Of a DNA stretch of 64,000 bases, positions 1 to 7,093 are shown piece after piece. The position numbers and the translations under genes are program-made. The stretch lies in assembly GCF_965204125.1 (NCBI RefSeq), contig NZ_OZ241968.1, positions 310,001-374,000 of the forward strand, in the 5' to 3' direction. Below the pieces are notes generated by a model. It saw only the letters and a list, made by a program, of their open reading frames with translations. It was not told the DNA's origin and did not search any database. Position 1 is the first letter of the stretch; each line of letters starts with the position of its first letter. This stretch comes from Poriferisodalis sp965204125. GTDB taxonomy: Bacteria; Actinomycetota; Acidimicrobiia; Acidimicrobiales; Poriferisodalaceae.

Positions 1-502
1 CCATCGTGTAGACGCCGAATTCGTCCGCGAAAGACTTGGTGATCAGGAAGCCCTGGATGCCGCCGGCGATCATCTGCTCGCCGACGACAGTCAAGTGATC
101 GCCGACGAGCGAGCCGTCGGGCAGCTCGCCGGCGAGCCACGACAGGTGCAGCGGGTACCAGCTGTTCGCCCAGAAGTCCATCTGGCCTTCTGCCATCGCG
201 ACATAGGCGGCGTTGGGGCCGAGCTCCAGCTCTGCGGGATCGGACACCTCGTAGCCGAGTTCTCCGAGCAGCTGGCGGAATATCTCGGCCTGGAAGTAAC
301 CGCTGTTCCAGTTGGCCCGGCCCAGGGTGACCGGCACGCCCTCGCCCGGCGTCAGCGAGACCTCATCGGGCACGGCGGCCTCGGTCGGCGCGGGTTCTGC
401 GGGAGCCGCGGGCGCATCGCTGTCGTCGGAATCTCCGCACGACGCAGCAAGGAGTGCTGTGGCGGCAAGCAGTAGTGAGGCCTTGAGGACCCGCAGGTTC
501 AT
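1..502 (-). CDS. Glycine betaine/proline betaine ABC transporter substrate-binding lipoprotein (partial, 3' end outside window)
   Basis: Reading leftward from an ATG at 500-502 gives about 167 residues that run off the window edge without a stop. The N-terminus is a lipoprotein signal: a short basic start, a hydrophobic stretch and a lipobox ending in LAASC with Cys near residue 22, so the mature protein should be lipid-anchored outside the membrane. An Ala/Pro/Glu-rich linker follows, then the OpuAC-type binding fold: 'NWNSGYFQAEIF' and 'MDFWANSWYPLH' are typical of betaine/choline-binding proteins, whose aromatic residues cage a quaternary ammonium. Exact ligand is inferred only from family. 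It is downstream of, and on the same strand as, the MFS gene, separated by 83 bases holding a hairpin. Permease and ATPase genes, if present, lie outside the window. Confidence 0.8.
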   Translation of the reverse strand, partial: MNLRVLKASLLLAATALLAASCGDSDDSDAPAAPAEPAPTEAAVPDEVSLTPGEGVPVTLGRANWNSGYFQAEIFRQLLGELGYEVSDPAELELGPNAAYVAMAEGQMDFWANSWYPLHLSWLAGELPDGSLVGDHLTVVGEQMIAGGIQGFLITKSFADEFGVYTM

Positions 503-536
503 CACAGGGAAGCGCCTCCTCGGACGTGAGGTTGCG

Positions 537-552
537 ACGCCTCGAAAGGCGT
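537..552 (-). terminator. Hairpin between MFS gene and binding-protein gene
   Basis: On the minus strand this reads ACGCCT-TTCG-AGGCGT, a perfect 6-bp stem with a UUCG tetraloop, about 34 nt past the MFS stop and 35 nt before the next start. There is no U-tract. U-less hairpins are common actinobacterial terminator candidates, but a leader structure is equally possible. Confidence 0.35.
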
Positions 553-585
553 GCACGCCATCACGGCGCCAAGCCTGAGCCTAGG

Positions 586-1938
586 TCACGCCCTGACAGT
601 GCCCGACCGTGATCCTTGGACTACCGCGTCGGCCGTGGCGTCGGCAGCGATGACGTCGAAGGTCATGTTGACCAAGCGCCAGTCGGGCTCCGGCGCCACA
701 GCCGACACGGGAGCCGGCACGGCCGCAAAGCCTGGCCGCACACGGCGCGGCAGTCCAAGCGACGCAAACATGCCGACCACGCCAAGCGCCGCCGACAGCA
801 GGAAGACGGGCGTGAATGACCCGGCCGCGTCGGCAATGAACCCGCCGAGCTGCGGCGAGATCATCTGAGCCACGCCGAAGCAGAAGGTGGTGGCGGAGAA
901 CGCGGGTCCGTAGTCGTCGGTGGTGGTGTTGTTGACGACATAGACGGTCAGCACCGTGGGCATGGCAGCGAACAACACGCCGATAGCCACCGACAGGACG
1001 ATCGTCGGCACGAACCAGCCCGGCAAGATCAGCGTGGTGACGATGGCCCAGCCCGCGAATGACATCGCCAGTGTCGGTCTCGGTCCGATGCGTTCCGAGA
1101 TCGCGATGAACAGCGGTCCGCCGAAGATCATCGCCAAGCCGACGAGCGTGAACGCCAGCGCTGCCTGCGAGCTGGTCCAACCGCTGTCGTCCTCGAGCCG
1201 TGTGGTCAAGAACGCGATGACCATCAGGTACAGCAACCCGAAGGTGACGAATGCCCCTACGAGCGGCACCCAGCCGGGCATCCGCCGCAGTGCGCTGAAT
1301 CCGCCGACGCCTGTCCGTGACGCAAGCCGCTCTTGGCGATGGCCGATGAACAGCAGCACGCCGGCCGCCACGATGGCGCCAATGATGAGCTGCACGAAGT
1401 ACACGTTGCGCCAGGACGCGTCGCCCATGGTGGAGCGAACGAAGCTCGCGAGCTGACCGGCGAAGACAACGCCGAAACCCATCCCCGCGCCGAGGAAACC
1501 CACGGCGAGACCGCGCCGCTCAGGAGCTATCGCATCGGCGGTGACGACCGGGGCGGGGATCCAGGTCAAGGCACCGCCCAGACCCTGCGTGAACAATCCG
1601 ACACCCAGCACCGCCGCCCCTGGAGCAATGGTCGCGAGCGCCTGGCCGATGATGGCGAGCACTAGTCCGACCCGCATCACGGACAACAGTCGAAAGCGGC
1701 TGGAGGCCGCGGCGACGACGAGTGTGCCCAGCAGGTATGCCGCCATGTTGACGGTTGCGAGCGACCCGGCGACCGTGTTCGACAGGTCGAGATCGTCACG
1801 CACTGCGGGAAGCAGCACTCCGTAGGTGAATCGCCCGAACGACTGAGCGATGGCAGCGAGCAGCGCCATGAGGATCACCGCGGCCGTACCCATCAGCCTG
1901 CGCCGATGGGATGTCGCGTCGCTGCCGAGGGCGGTCAC
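586..1938 (-). CDS. MFS transporter, 12-TM
   Basis: 450-residue major facilitator superfamily permease in the inner membrane; substrate unknown. Hydrophobic segments run the whole length in the 6+6 MFS pattern. The opening 'QSFGRFTYGVLLPAVRDDL' with 'LSNTVAGSLATVNMAAYL' is typical of the YbfB/cyanate-permease-like branch. The frame stays open upstream to 2094, but I chose the GTG at 1936-1938 because the paralogous permease at 11569-12843 starts with the same 'VTA' and has nearly the same distance (29 versus 31 residues) to the shared QSFGRF motif; an ATG at 1891-1893 is the alternative. It diverges from the PQ-loop gene across about 197 bases in which I see no clear motif. Driving force (proton or other) cannot be read from the sequence. 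Confidence 0.85.
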   Translation of the reverse strand: MTALGSDATSHRRRLMGTAAVILMALLAAIAQSFGRFTYGVLLPAVRDDLDLSNTVAGSLATVNMAAYLLGTLVVAAASSRFRLLSVMRVGLVLAIIGQALATIAPGAAVLGVGLFTQGLGGALTWIPAPVVTADAIAPERRGLAVGFLGAGMGFGVVFAGQLASFVRSTMGDASWRNVYFVQLIIGAIVAAGVLLFIGHRQERLASRTGVGGFSALRRMPGWVPLVGAFVTFGLLYLMVIAFLTTRLEDDSGWTSSQAALAFTLVGLAMIFGGPLFIAISERIGPRPTLAMSFAGWAIVTTLILPGWFVPTIVLSVAIGVLFAAMPTVLTVYVVNNTTTDDYGPAFSATTFCFGVAQMISPQLGGFIADAAGSFTPVFLLSAALGVVGMFASLGLPRRVRPGFAAVPAPVSAVAPEPDWRLVNMTFDVIAADATADAVVQGSRSGTVRA

Positions 1939-2135
1939 GAATGACCATCCAACCCCGAAACGGCGTCGGGTGCACTCTCGGGTGCCGAGCTCACGCCTCC
2001 GGCTGGCCTCGCCGAGCCGGTCGGCGCTCTGCGAATCGCTTCGGGATGCGACACTTTCGGGATGGTCGCGGTGCGCCCAGGCTGTCGTCGACAACGGTCA
2101 TGGTGTGACGCTGCGCGAGATGGCCAGAGCGTGCC

Positions 2136-2750
2136 GTGAGCGAGGACCCGTTGGCATTCCTGATCGCCGTCGTCGCCAACACGGTGACATTCGTGCAAGT
2201 CGTGCCCCAGGTGGTGCGGCTGGTGCGCCTGAAGCGAATCGAAGGCACCACGCCTGCATGGGCAGCAATCGGCATGGTGGTTAACGTTGGCTGGACTGCG
2301 TGGGTGATCGCCGAAGAGGTCTGGGAGGCAATGCCCGCCGTACTGGCGGCGGTCATCAGCTTCGGTCTCGTGCTGTATCTGCTCTGGCGCAATGGCGCAG
2401 ACGTGCGCATCGCTGTCATTGCCGGTATTGCCGTGGGCGTGGCATGTGTGGGCTTGCAGCTTGTCGCGGGCTGGACGTGGCTGGGCACGGTGCTCGCCTT
2501 TGCGAATGGCCTGTACCTGGGGCCGTCGGTGTGGGCTGCCTGGCGGTCATACGCGCCGGTCGGCGTGGCCCCGCTCACGTGGGTGCTCACGGCCTGGGAG
2601 GGAATCTTGTGGGGTTATTTCGGGGTTCTGGTCGCGGCGATACCGATCATGTTTTACGGAGGCACTGCATTCCTGCTTGCGGCGGGAATACTGCTGCGAC
2701 TGTGGATCACCCGCCACCGGATCCGCACCGAGCTCAGGCCGCCCGACTGA
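2136..2750 (+). CDS. PQ-loop / SemiSWEET-like membrane protein
   Basis: 204 residues, GTG start, with about seven predicted membrane helices. A PQ-loop signature sits at residues 24-25 ('VVPQVVRLVRLKRIEGTTP'), followed by the charged RLKRIEG loop and Trp/Asn helix typical of SemiSWEET and PQ-loop proteins; the second half ('GLYLGPSVWAAWRS') looks like a degenerate copy with PQ replaced. Family members move sugars or small metabolites, but PQ-loop proteins are diverse and I would not name the substrate. It converges on a small membrane-protein gene 37 bases downstream and is divergent from the MFS gene, so it is probably monocistronic. Confidence 0.7.
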   Translation: MSEDPLAFLIAVVANTVTFVQVVPQVVRLVRLKRIEGTTPAWAAIGMVVNVGWTAWVIAEEVWEAMPAVLAAVISFGLVLYLLWRNGADVRIAVIAGIAVGVACVGLQLVAGWTWLGTVLAFANGLYLGPSVWAAWRSYAPVGVAPLTWVLTAWEGILWGYFGVLVAAIPIMFYGGTAFLLAAGILLRLWITRHRIRTELRPPD

Positions 2751-2787
2751 CCGGCCGGCATTCGCCTGCAGCGCTCTCGATGCTCGA

Positions 2788-3258
2788 TTACGGCGCGGGA
2801 ACTGGGCAGGCGACGGCTCGATAGGTACGCAGTCGCTTGCGCAGTGTCCACACCAAGAGCGTGAGTGCTGCCAGCCCCACGAAGGGCTGCACCGGCGCCC
2901 ACCACGACAGCGCCCCCGAGATGCCCACGAGCGCCACGACCGCCTGGTTGCACACCGGACAGCCGACCGCGAGAAACGAGATCAGCCCGCCCCACAAGGT
3001 GGTGGTGCCCTGCCGCTCAACGGCCTCTTCGGTGCCTGTCTCGGCGCTCGACGGCGGCCGGATTGCCAGGATCAGCCCGATCAACGCCGAGGTCGTCGCC
3101 AGGATCACCCAGTCCAGCCACCGAGCGTCGATGGGTCGGCCGAAGATCGGCGTGTCGATCAGATCCGACGGAATCCCGATGAGCACGGCGGCAATGACGC
3201 CGTACGCCACGGCTCTCGGCCACACCGCCCGCGGCAGCTCCCGCAGTTCGCTCAGCAC
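2788..3258 (-). CDS. Small membrane protein with in-membrane CPVC motif
   Basis: 156 residues, GTG start, not assigned to a named family. Hydropathy suggests four helices: about 18-30, 50-66, 90-116 and 122-140, with a polar loop at 67-85. The third helix carries Gly-Cys-Pro-Val-Cys-Asn at 99-104 (C100, C103), a CxxC pair of the kind used for metal binding or thiol-disulfide exchange; a further Cys is at 151 near the C-terminus. The pattern suggests a membrane redox or metal-handling protein, but that is inference. It converges with the PQ-loop gene and diverges from the cupin gene (90 bases between starts). Confidence 0.6.
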   Translation of the reverse strand: MLSELRELPRAVWPRAVAYGVIAAVLIGIPSDLIDTPIFGRPIDARWLDWVILATTSALIGLILAIRPPSSAETGTEEAVERQGTTTLWGGLISFLAVGCPVCNQAVVALVGISGALSWWAPVQPFVGLAALTLLVWTLRKRLRTYRAVACPVPAP

Positions 3259-3348
3259 CGCGGCGACGCTACCGCGCTCCCTGCGCTACACATCCGCACC
3301 CCACCCGGCGATCGCAACAGGCCGCCGAGAAGTGCAAGGATCGCCGTT

Positions 3349-3777
3349 GTGGCTGAGCACGCGTCACTGGATCCCGAGCAGACCTTCCTGCACCTCGCGC
3401 TCGACGGCGATGCCATCCGGCTCGACGCCAGCGCGCCCGACTTCTGGCAGTCACTCGCCGAGCGCAACCTCGACGGTCGCCTGACCGGAGTGGTTCACCT
3501 AGGACAGGACAGCCAGTGGGAGATGCATCCGGGCGGCGATGAGATTTTGGTGGGGCTGTCCGGCTCGATCGAGATCATCCTTGATCACGGACACGAGATC
3601 GAATCCGCAGCCCTCGGGCACGGCCGCATGTGTGTCGTGCCCCGCGGCACATGGCACCGGCTCGTCGTTAACGAACCCGGACGCCTCCTGTTCGCAACCC
3701 CAGGCCCAACAACCCAGCACCGAAGCCTCACTGAGCACAGCCAACTCCGAACCCCCGACCGAGGCACGGACGTCTGA
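3349..3777 (+). CDS. Cupin-domain protein
   Basis: 142 residues from a GTG at 3349, chosen because AAGGA lies just upstream (about 3336-3340) with good spacing; the frame is open further upstream but that part is antisense to the neighbouring gene and not protein-like. A single cupin barrel covers residues 45-120: 'WEMHPGGDEILVGLSGSIEI' is cupin motif 1 with the first His shifted (MHPGGDE), and 'VPRGTWHRLVVNEPG' is motif 2 with the conserved Pro-Gly-x-x-His. This suggests a mononuclear metal site built from His, Glu/Asp and His. Function (enzyme or small-molecule binder) cannot be told from sequence. The tail after residue 125 is polar and possibly disordered. Confidence 0.75.
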   Translation: MAEHASLDPEQTFLHLALDGDAIRLDASAPDFWQSLAERNLDGRLTGVVHLGQDSQWEMHPGGDEILVGLSGSIEIILDHGHEIESAALGHGRMCVVPRGTWHRLVVNEPGRLLFATPGPTTQHRSLTEHSQLRTPDRGTDV

Positions 3778-3845
3778 TCGGCGGCACTGAGATACAGCGT
3801 CACCTGGCCAAGCGCTCAAGCAACTCCTGATCATGCTCGATCCGC

Positions 3846-4100
3846 TCAGCGTTCGAGTTCTCGGATGGTCTCGAGGAGGGTGGCGGTGTCGCGCATCCAG
3901 CTCACGACCCGATCGATGCAATCCGGGCGGGTGACGTCGAGCAGCAGCGTGGCGACGGCGACCGTGGCGCCCGACTCGTCATCCGCGACCATCGTGGTCG
4001 TCGGCCGCAGGCGTGCATCGGAAGCCACCAGCACCCCAGCGGCACGCAGCTGGCGGCGCTGCAGCTCGCCGCCATCATCGTTCATGAGCTCATCTTCCAT
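3846..4100 (-). CDS. Small hypothetical protein near the toxin-antitoxin pair
   Basis: 84 residues from the ATG at 4098-4100; other possible starts are TTG at 4109 and an ATG at 4085 that is preceded by GGAAG. I do not recognise the product. The N-terminus is acidic, the middle has a short beta-like stretch (ATVAVATLLLDV), and the C-terminal third is a predicted helix (VVSWMRDTATLLETIREL). It lies downstream of the toxin gene on the same strand after an AT-rich gap of about 59 bases, so it may be a tail of the same operon. Amino-acid composition is plausible for a real gene, but no motif proves it. Confidence 0.4.
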   Translation of the reverse strand: MEDELMNDDGGELQRRQLRAAGVLVASDARLRPTTTMVADDESGATVAVATLLLDVTRPDCIDRVVSWMRDTATLLETIRELER

Positions 4101-4159
4101 ATATTTCAATTTATTTCATTATTTTCCCATCATCCAAGTGATTTATGCTGCTCGTGCCT

Positions 4160-4525
4160 TCAAGCGCGCTGAAGCCACCACATCCACGAATCGCCATCCA
4201 CTGGCGGGTCAATGAGCAAGGCAGCGAGCGCGGCTATCAGATTTCCCGGGTAGGCCAGTGACGCCCGGTTGAAGCGGGCGGGGTTCGTGAGGATGACGCC
4301 TGGATGCGACTTTCCAGCGGCCACGCGGCGCTGCACCAGCACCGAGAAATCGCCGACGTTCTCGGTCACCAGCGCCCGACCAGACTCCATCGCGTGCTGC
4401 AACAGGCTCGCATCGCTGCACCCACGAAGCGAGGGGTTCGCCGCCACGGCTACGACGTCATGCCCGGCTTCGACGAGTGCGGCCGCGACGGTCGGCGCAT
4501 GCATCTCGTCGAGGAGCAGCTTCAC
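4160..4525 (-). CDS. DUF5615-type PIN-like toxin
   Basis: 121 residues, GTG start overlapping the antitoxin stop by 4 nt (GTGA). The N-terminus 'MKLLLDEMHAPTVAAALVEAGHDV' is the hallmark of the DUF5615 PIN-like family (related to Mut7-C), with the acidic D6/E7 near the start, a second acidic cluster around 'SDASLL' and a third at 'TENVGDF', which together match the spaced Asp/Glu residues that bind metal in PIN nucleases. Family members are usually toxins of type II systems, thought to cut RNA. Gene order antitoxin-toxin and tight coupling fit that role. RNase activity is inferred, not visible. Confidence 0.75.
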   Translation of the reverse strand: MKLLLDEMHAPTVAAALVEAGHDVVAVAANPSLRGCSDASLLQHAMESGRALVTENVGDFSVLVQRRVAAGKSHPGVILTNPARFNRASLAYPGNLIAALAALLIDPPVDGDSWMWWLQRA

Positions 4526-4944
4526 GCTTCAAGCAGTGCTTGCTGACGGGCCCAAGCAGCCTCAGCCTCTTCGGACGCCCTCGCTCGTTCGGCCATCTCC
4601 GCGTCGATTTCGTCGGTGAATTCTGCGTAGTACGTGAGTGCCGCGTCGACGGTAGCCGGGCTGATGTTCAGCAGCTCAGCCGCTCGCGCTCGTCGTTGAC
4701 CGGCCGGCACATCGCCCCCAATGAGCGATCCGATGACATCGACGATCTCCGGTCCGGCTGCCAGCGCTGCCCGGCGGCCCCGTGGACCGTCCCGAAACAT
4801 CAGCGCCGGATGGGCCTGCATGCGCAATCCTTCGTCGATCAGACGCTCCGCGAGTGTCGAGATTCCCTGACTGTGACGTCGTGCGTTCTGGCGAAGCCGG
4901 TCATACAACTCGTTATCCGAAATGCGGACCGACACAACTGGCAT
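4522..4944 (-). CDS. Antitoxin with N-terminal ribbon-helix-helix-like segment
   Basis: 140 residues from the ATG at 4942-4944. The open frame extends upstream to 5079, but this ATG fits best: it begins 'MPVVSVRISDNELYDRLRQ', a beta strand followed by helices as in ribbon-helix-helix DNA-binding proteins, and a 19-bp inverted repeat overlaps it. Residues about 78-105 ('GSLIGGDVPAGQRRARAAELLNISPATV') resemble the DUF433-like antitoxin segment usually paired with DUF5615 toxins, and the C-terminal helix is rich in Ala/Glu/Arg, suited to wrap the toxin. Likely autorepressor and toxin neutraliser. Partner is the overlapping downstream toxin gene. Confidence 0.7.
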   Translation of the reverse strand: MPVVSVRISDNELYDRLRQNARRHSQGISTLAERLIDEGLRMQAHPALMFRDGPRGRRAALAAGPEIVDVIGSLIGGDVPAGQRRARAAELLNISPATVDAALTYYAEFTDEIDAEMAERARASEEAEAAWARQQALLEA

Positions 4945-4961
4945 GACTACAGTGTAGTCAT
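4943..4961 (-). promoter_or_regulatory. Inverted-repeat operator at the antitoxin start
   Basis: ATGACTAC-agt-GTAGTCAT: two perfect 8-bp arms with a 3-bp centre, overlapping the first two bases of the antitoxin start codon and extending into its leader. The position is what is expected for an autoregulatory operator bound by the RHH antitoxin; the binding itself is inference. Confidence 0.55.
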
Positions 4962-5109
4962 CTGTCGTTGCCACGTTGCAGTCGCGGTAGGACTTCCCCG
5001 GCTGCAGGCGTAACTGCCAGATGCTGCGGCCCAATCTGAGGGCCGACGTGACGAGCGGCGGCGTAGAGTCGCTGGTCAATCAGGCCGACTCGCGGAGTGA
5101 GATCGTCCC

Positions 5110-5865
5110 ATGGCAGCAGACAATCCCGCTGACGACGCCGAGCCGGGCTCGGTCGCGGTTGGGAACCGGTTTGCGGCCGCACTGCGAGAAGCTGGACTGT
5201 CGGTCATCGCCGAGATCAAGCGGCGCTCGCCGTCTCGCGGGGCGCTGAACGCCGACGCCGACGCAGCCGATCTGGCATCCGAATACAAGGCGGGCGGGGC
5301 TGCGTGCCTGTCGGTGCTGACCGAGAGCGAGCGGTTCGGCGGATCGCCCGAGGATTTGCAAGCGGCCAAGGCGGTGACGGGTCTGCCTGTGCTGCGCAAG
5401 GATTTCCTGCGCACGCTCGATGACGTCCGCGACAGCCATGCCATGGGCGCCGATGCAATGCTCGTCATCCTCGCCGACATCGACCCGGCCGATTTGCCGC
5501 CCATGCAGGAACTGGCGCTGTCGCTCGGCGTGGACGTTCTCACCGAGGTCCGCGACGAAGCCGAGCTAGAGACGGCAGTCGATCTCGGCGCCTACATGAT
5601 CGCCATCAACCAGCGCGACAACCCCGAGTCGACCAAGTTCACCGTCGACTACGACAAGGCCGTCCGGGTCAGCCGCAGTTTCGAGAACATCGACGATCAG
5701 ATCCTGCTGATTGCGGCCTCAGGCATCGGCGTATCCGGCGGCACGTCCATGCGAGCGATAGCCCAAGCCGGCTACCACGCCGCCCTGATCGGCGAAGCAC
5801 TCGTCGTGGCCGACGACCCGCCCGAGCTGCTGCGCGACCTGCTTGCTGACTCCCGCGGCCACTAG
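5110..5865 (+). CDS. trpC: Indole-3-glycerol-phosphate synthase family protein (divergent TrpC)
   Basis: 251 residues, ATG start with GGAG about 11 nt upstream. A TIM-barrel enzyme that in the classical pathway cyclises CdRP to indole-3-glycerol phosphate in tryptophan synthesis. Residues matching the known active site are present: E35 and K37 (IAEIKRRSPSRG), K97 (LRKDF), E146 (LTEV) and N167 (INQRD). The phosphate-loop Ser is S204, but the residue before it, normally Glu in '(A/S)ESG', is Ala203. The 'NRDL' turn is also altered to 'QRDN' with a short insertion. The N-terminal helix region is shorter than usual (about 30 residues before the first catalytic strand). No other trp genes lie nearby. 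It could be a second, specialised TrpC rather than the main one; fold assignment is firm, activity less so. Confidence 0.8.
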   Translation: MAADNPADDAEPGSVAVGNRFAAALREAGLSVIAEIKRRSPSRGALNADADAADLASEYKAGGAACLSVLTESERFGGSPEDLQAAKAVTGLPVLRKDFLRTLDDVRDSHAMGADAMLVILADIDPADLPPMQELALSLGVDVLTEVRDEAELETAVDLGAYMIAINQRDNPESTKFTVDYDKAVRVSRSFENIDDQILLIAASGIGVSGGTSMRAIAQAGYHAALIGEALVVADDPPELLRDLLADSRGH

Positions 5866-5870
5866 CCGCT

Positions 5871-5886
5871 CCCCGATCAGCCGGGG
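5871..5886. terminator. Hairpin between convergent trpC-like and thioredoxin genes
   Basis: CCCCG-atcagc-CGGGG lies across the 11-base gap between two convergent stops and could serve both strands. It is short (5 bp) and has no U-tract, so this is only a candidate. Confidence 0.3.
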
Positions 5887-6944
5887 GTGAGGGCGTCGGT
5901 CACGACTGCATCGGGGATCGCGCCGCCGCCTGCCTGCTCAGTGCCGTCGGCGCGGATCAGCAGCCAGCGGGGGTGATAGCTGACGCCGAGCGCTCTGGCG
6001 AGCTGATTCTCGGTGTCGGGCAAGTTCGGCATGTGGCCAAGTCCGTAGGAGCTCACGAAGCGTGAGATGGCCGACGCTGTGTCATGTCCCCCGACGCTGA
6101 CGAGGGCCAGTTTGCCTCCGTGTTGTGTCTTCAGCGCTGCGACCGCAGGCGCCTCTCGCTGGCAGTTCGGTCACCAGGGCGCCCAGAACCACACCAGCAC
6201 GTCGCGGCCAGCGAATGCACTGACGTCGAGCGTCGTGCCGTCGACTTGTGCGACGGCCAGCGCCAGCACCTTGGGCCGATCCTCGGTGGGCTCGGGATCG
6301 GTGACAGCTTCTTCGGCGTCGTCTCCGTCGGGGTCCTGCTCTGCCTCGCCGGCAGTCTCAGCCTCCTCGGGTTCCTCAGCTTCCGCGGCTTCTTCGGACT
6401 CACCCTCGGACTTGCTGTCTTCTCCGTCCTGCTCGCCGTCGTCGGCTTCCGGTTCGGCAGCCCGCTCATCCTCCGTTTGGGTTTCTTGCGATGAGCCGCC
6501 GGCTTCTGACTCCGTTGCTTGGGCCTTGTCTTCGCTGTCCTCGCCGGTGGCGGCCGCGGCAGCGTCCTGTTCTCCGCCGCTACCAGCATCATCGGCTTCG
6601 TCGTCCGCCGGCTGCTCGGCAGCATCACCGGGCTGATCGTCAGGTTCGTCCTGCTGCTCTGCGGCAGCGTCGTCCTCGGGCTGCGCGGCGGCCTGATCCG
6701 CAACATCAGTGCCCGCCTCGTCGGCGGTGCCGGCGTCATCTGCAGTGCCTTCGGCATCTGCAGGCTCAGCAGACACGGGCGCCTTGGTCCCGCTGGCAGA
6801 CGGCTCGGTCTTCGCCGCCGCCGGTACGGCCGTGGTGGCTGCCACGGTCTGCGGTGTCTCGTCGCTGTCGCTGCAACCGGCGAACAGGCCCACACCTACT
6901 GCGCACGAGGCAGCGAACAGAGCCGCTCGGCGCAGTACCAGCAT
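5877..6944 (-). CDS. Lipoprotein thioredoxin with in-frame TGA at the active site (candidate selenoprotein)
   Basis: Read through one TGA (6171-6173) this is a 355-residue protein; stopping there leaves 257 residues and half a thioredoxin fold. Start ATG 6942-6944. Residues 1-24 form a lipoprotein signal (lipobox LFAGC, C24); residues about 25-225 are a low-complexity Ala/Glu/Asp/Gly-rich acidic linker; the thioredoxin/TlpA-like domain begins near 235. Just before the TGA comes 'VLVWFWAPW', just after 'PNCQREAPAVAALK', so the TGA occupies the first Cys of WCxxC, giving W-U-P-N-C (position 258, resolving Cys 261). Downstream the fold continues normally, with a cis-Pro-like 'VSYHPRWLLIRADG' and a stop at 5877-5879. 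A hairpin resembling a bacterial SECIS follows the TGA. Best reading: an extracytoplasmic selenocysteine thiol-disulfide oxidoreductase. A TGC-to-TGA nonsense mutation is the alternative; Sec machinery is not in this window. Confidence 0.7.
6132..6161 (-). promoter_or_regulatory. Putative bacterial SECIS hairpin after the TGA codon
   Basis: Numbering from the U of UGA, positions 13-17 (CAGCG) pair with 38-42 (CGCUG), then after an internal loop 22-24 pair with 33-35 and 25-26 with 30-31, leaving U32 bulged and an apical loop UGC at 27-29. The apical loop is about 24 nt after UGA, has G in its first two bases, and a bulged U lies on its 3' side, as in known bSECIS elements. A competing fold pairs GACCG (2-6) with CGGUC (29-33). 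Folded by eye only. Confidence 0.45.
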
Positions 6945-7054
6945 CACCCTTGCGAGCGTAACCCGCCTCCGCGCGGGCTCAGAAGCGGCTTCGGAACCTG
7001 AGCGGGTGTCTCCGGCTTGCCGGCTCACAAGCAGCATCAACCCTGGGGCCGAGT

Positions 7055-7074
7055 GTCTCCGGCATGGCGGAGAC
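7055..7074 (+). other. Hairpin just upstream of thpR
   Basis: GTCTCCG-gcatgg-CGGAGAC is a perfect 7-bp stem ending 20 nt before the thpR GTG. Part of its left arm (gtgtctccggc) is repeated directly at about 7006-7016. It may be a leader structure or a protein-binding site; no function is demonstrated. Confidence 0.3.
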
Positions 7075-7093
7075 GCGCCGCTAGGTTCGCGCC

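Noticed and set aside
2392..3348. Upstream extension of the cupin frame to 2392
   Set aside because: This part is antisense to the CPVC membrane protein and overlaps the PQ-loop gene in another frame; a GTG with a ribosome site at 3349 explains the cupin.
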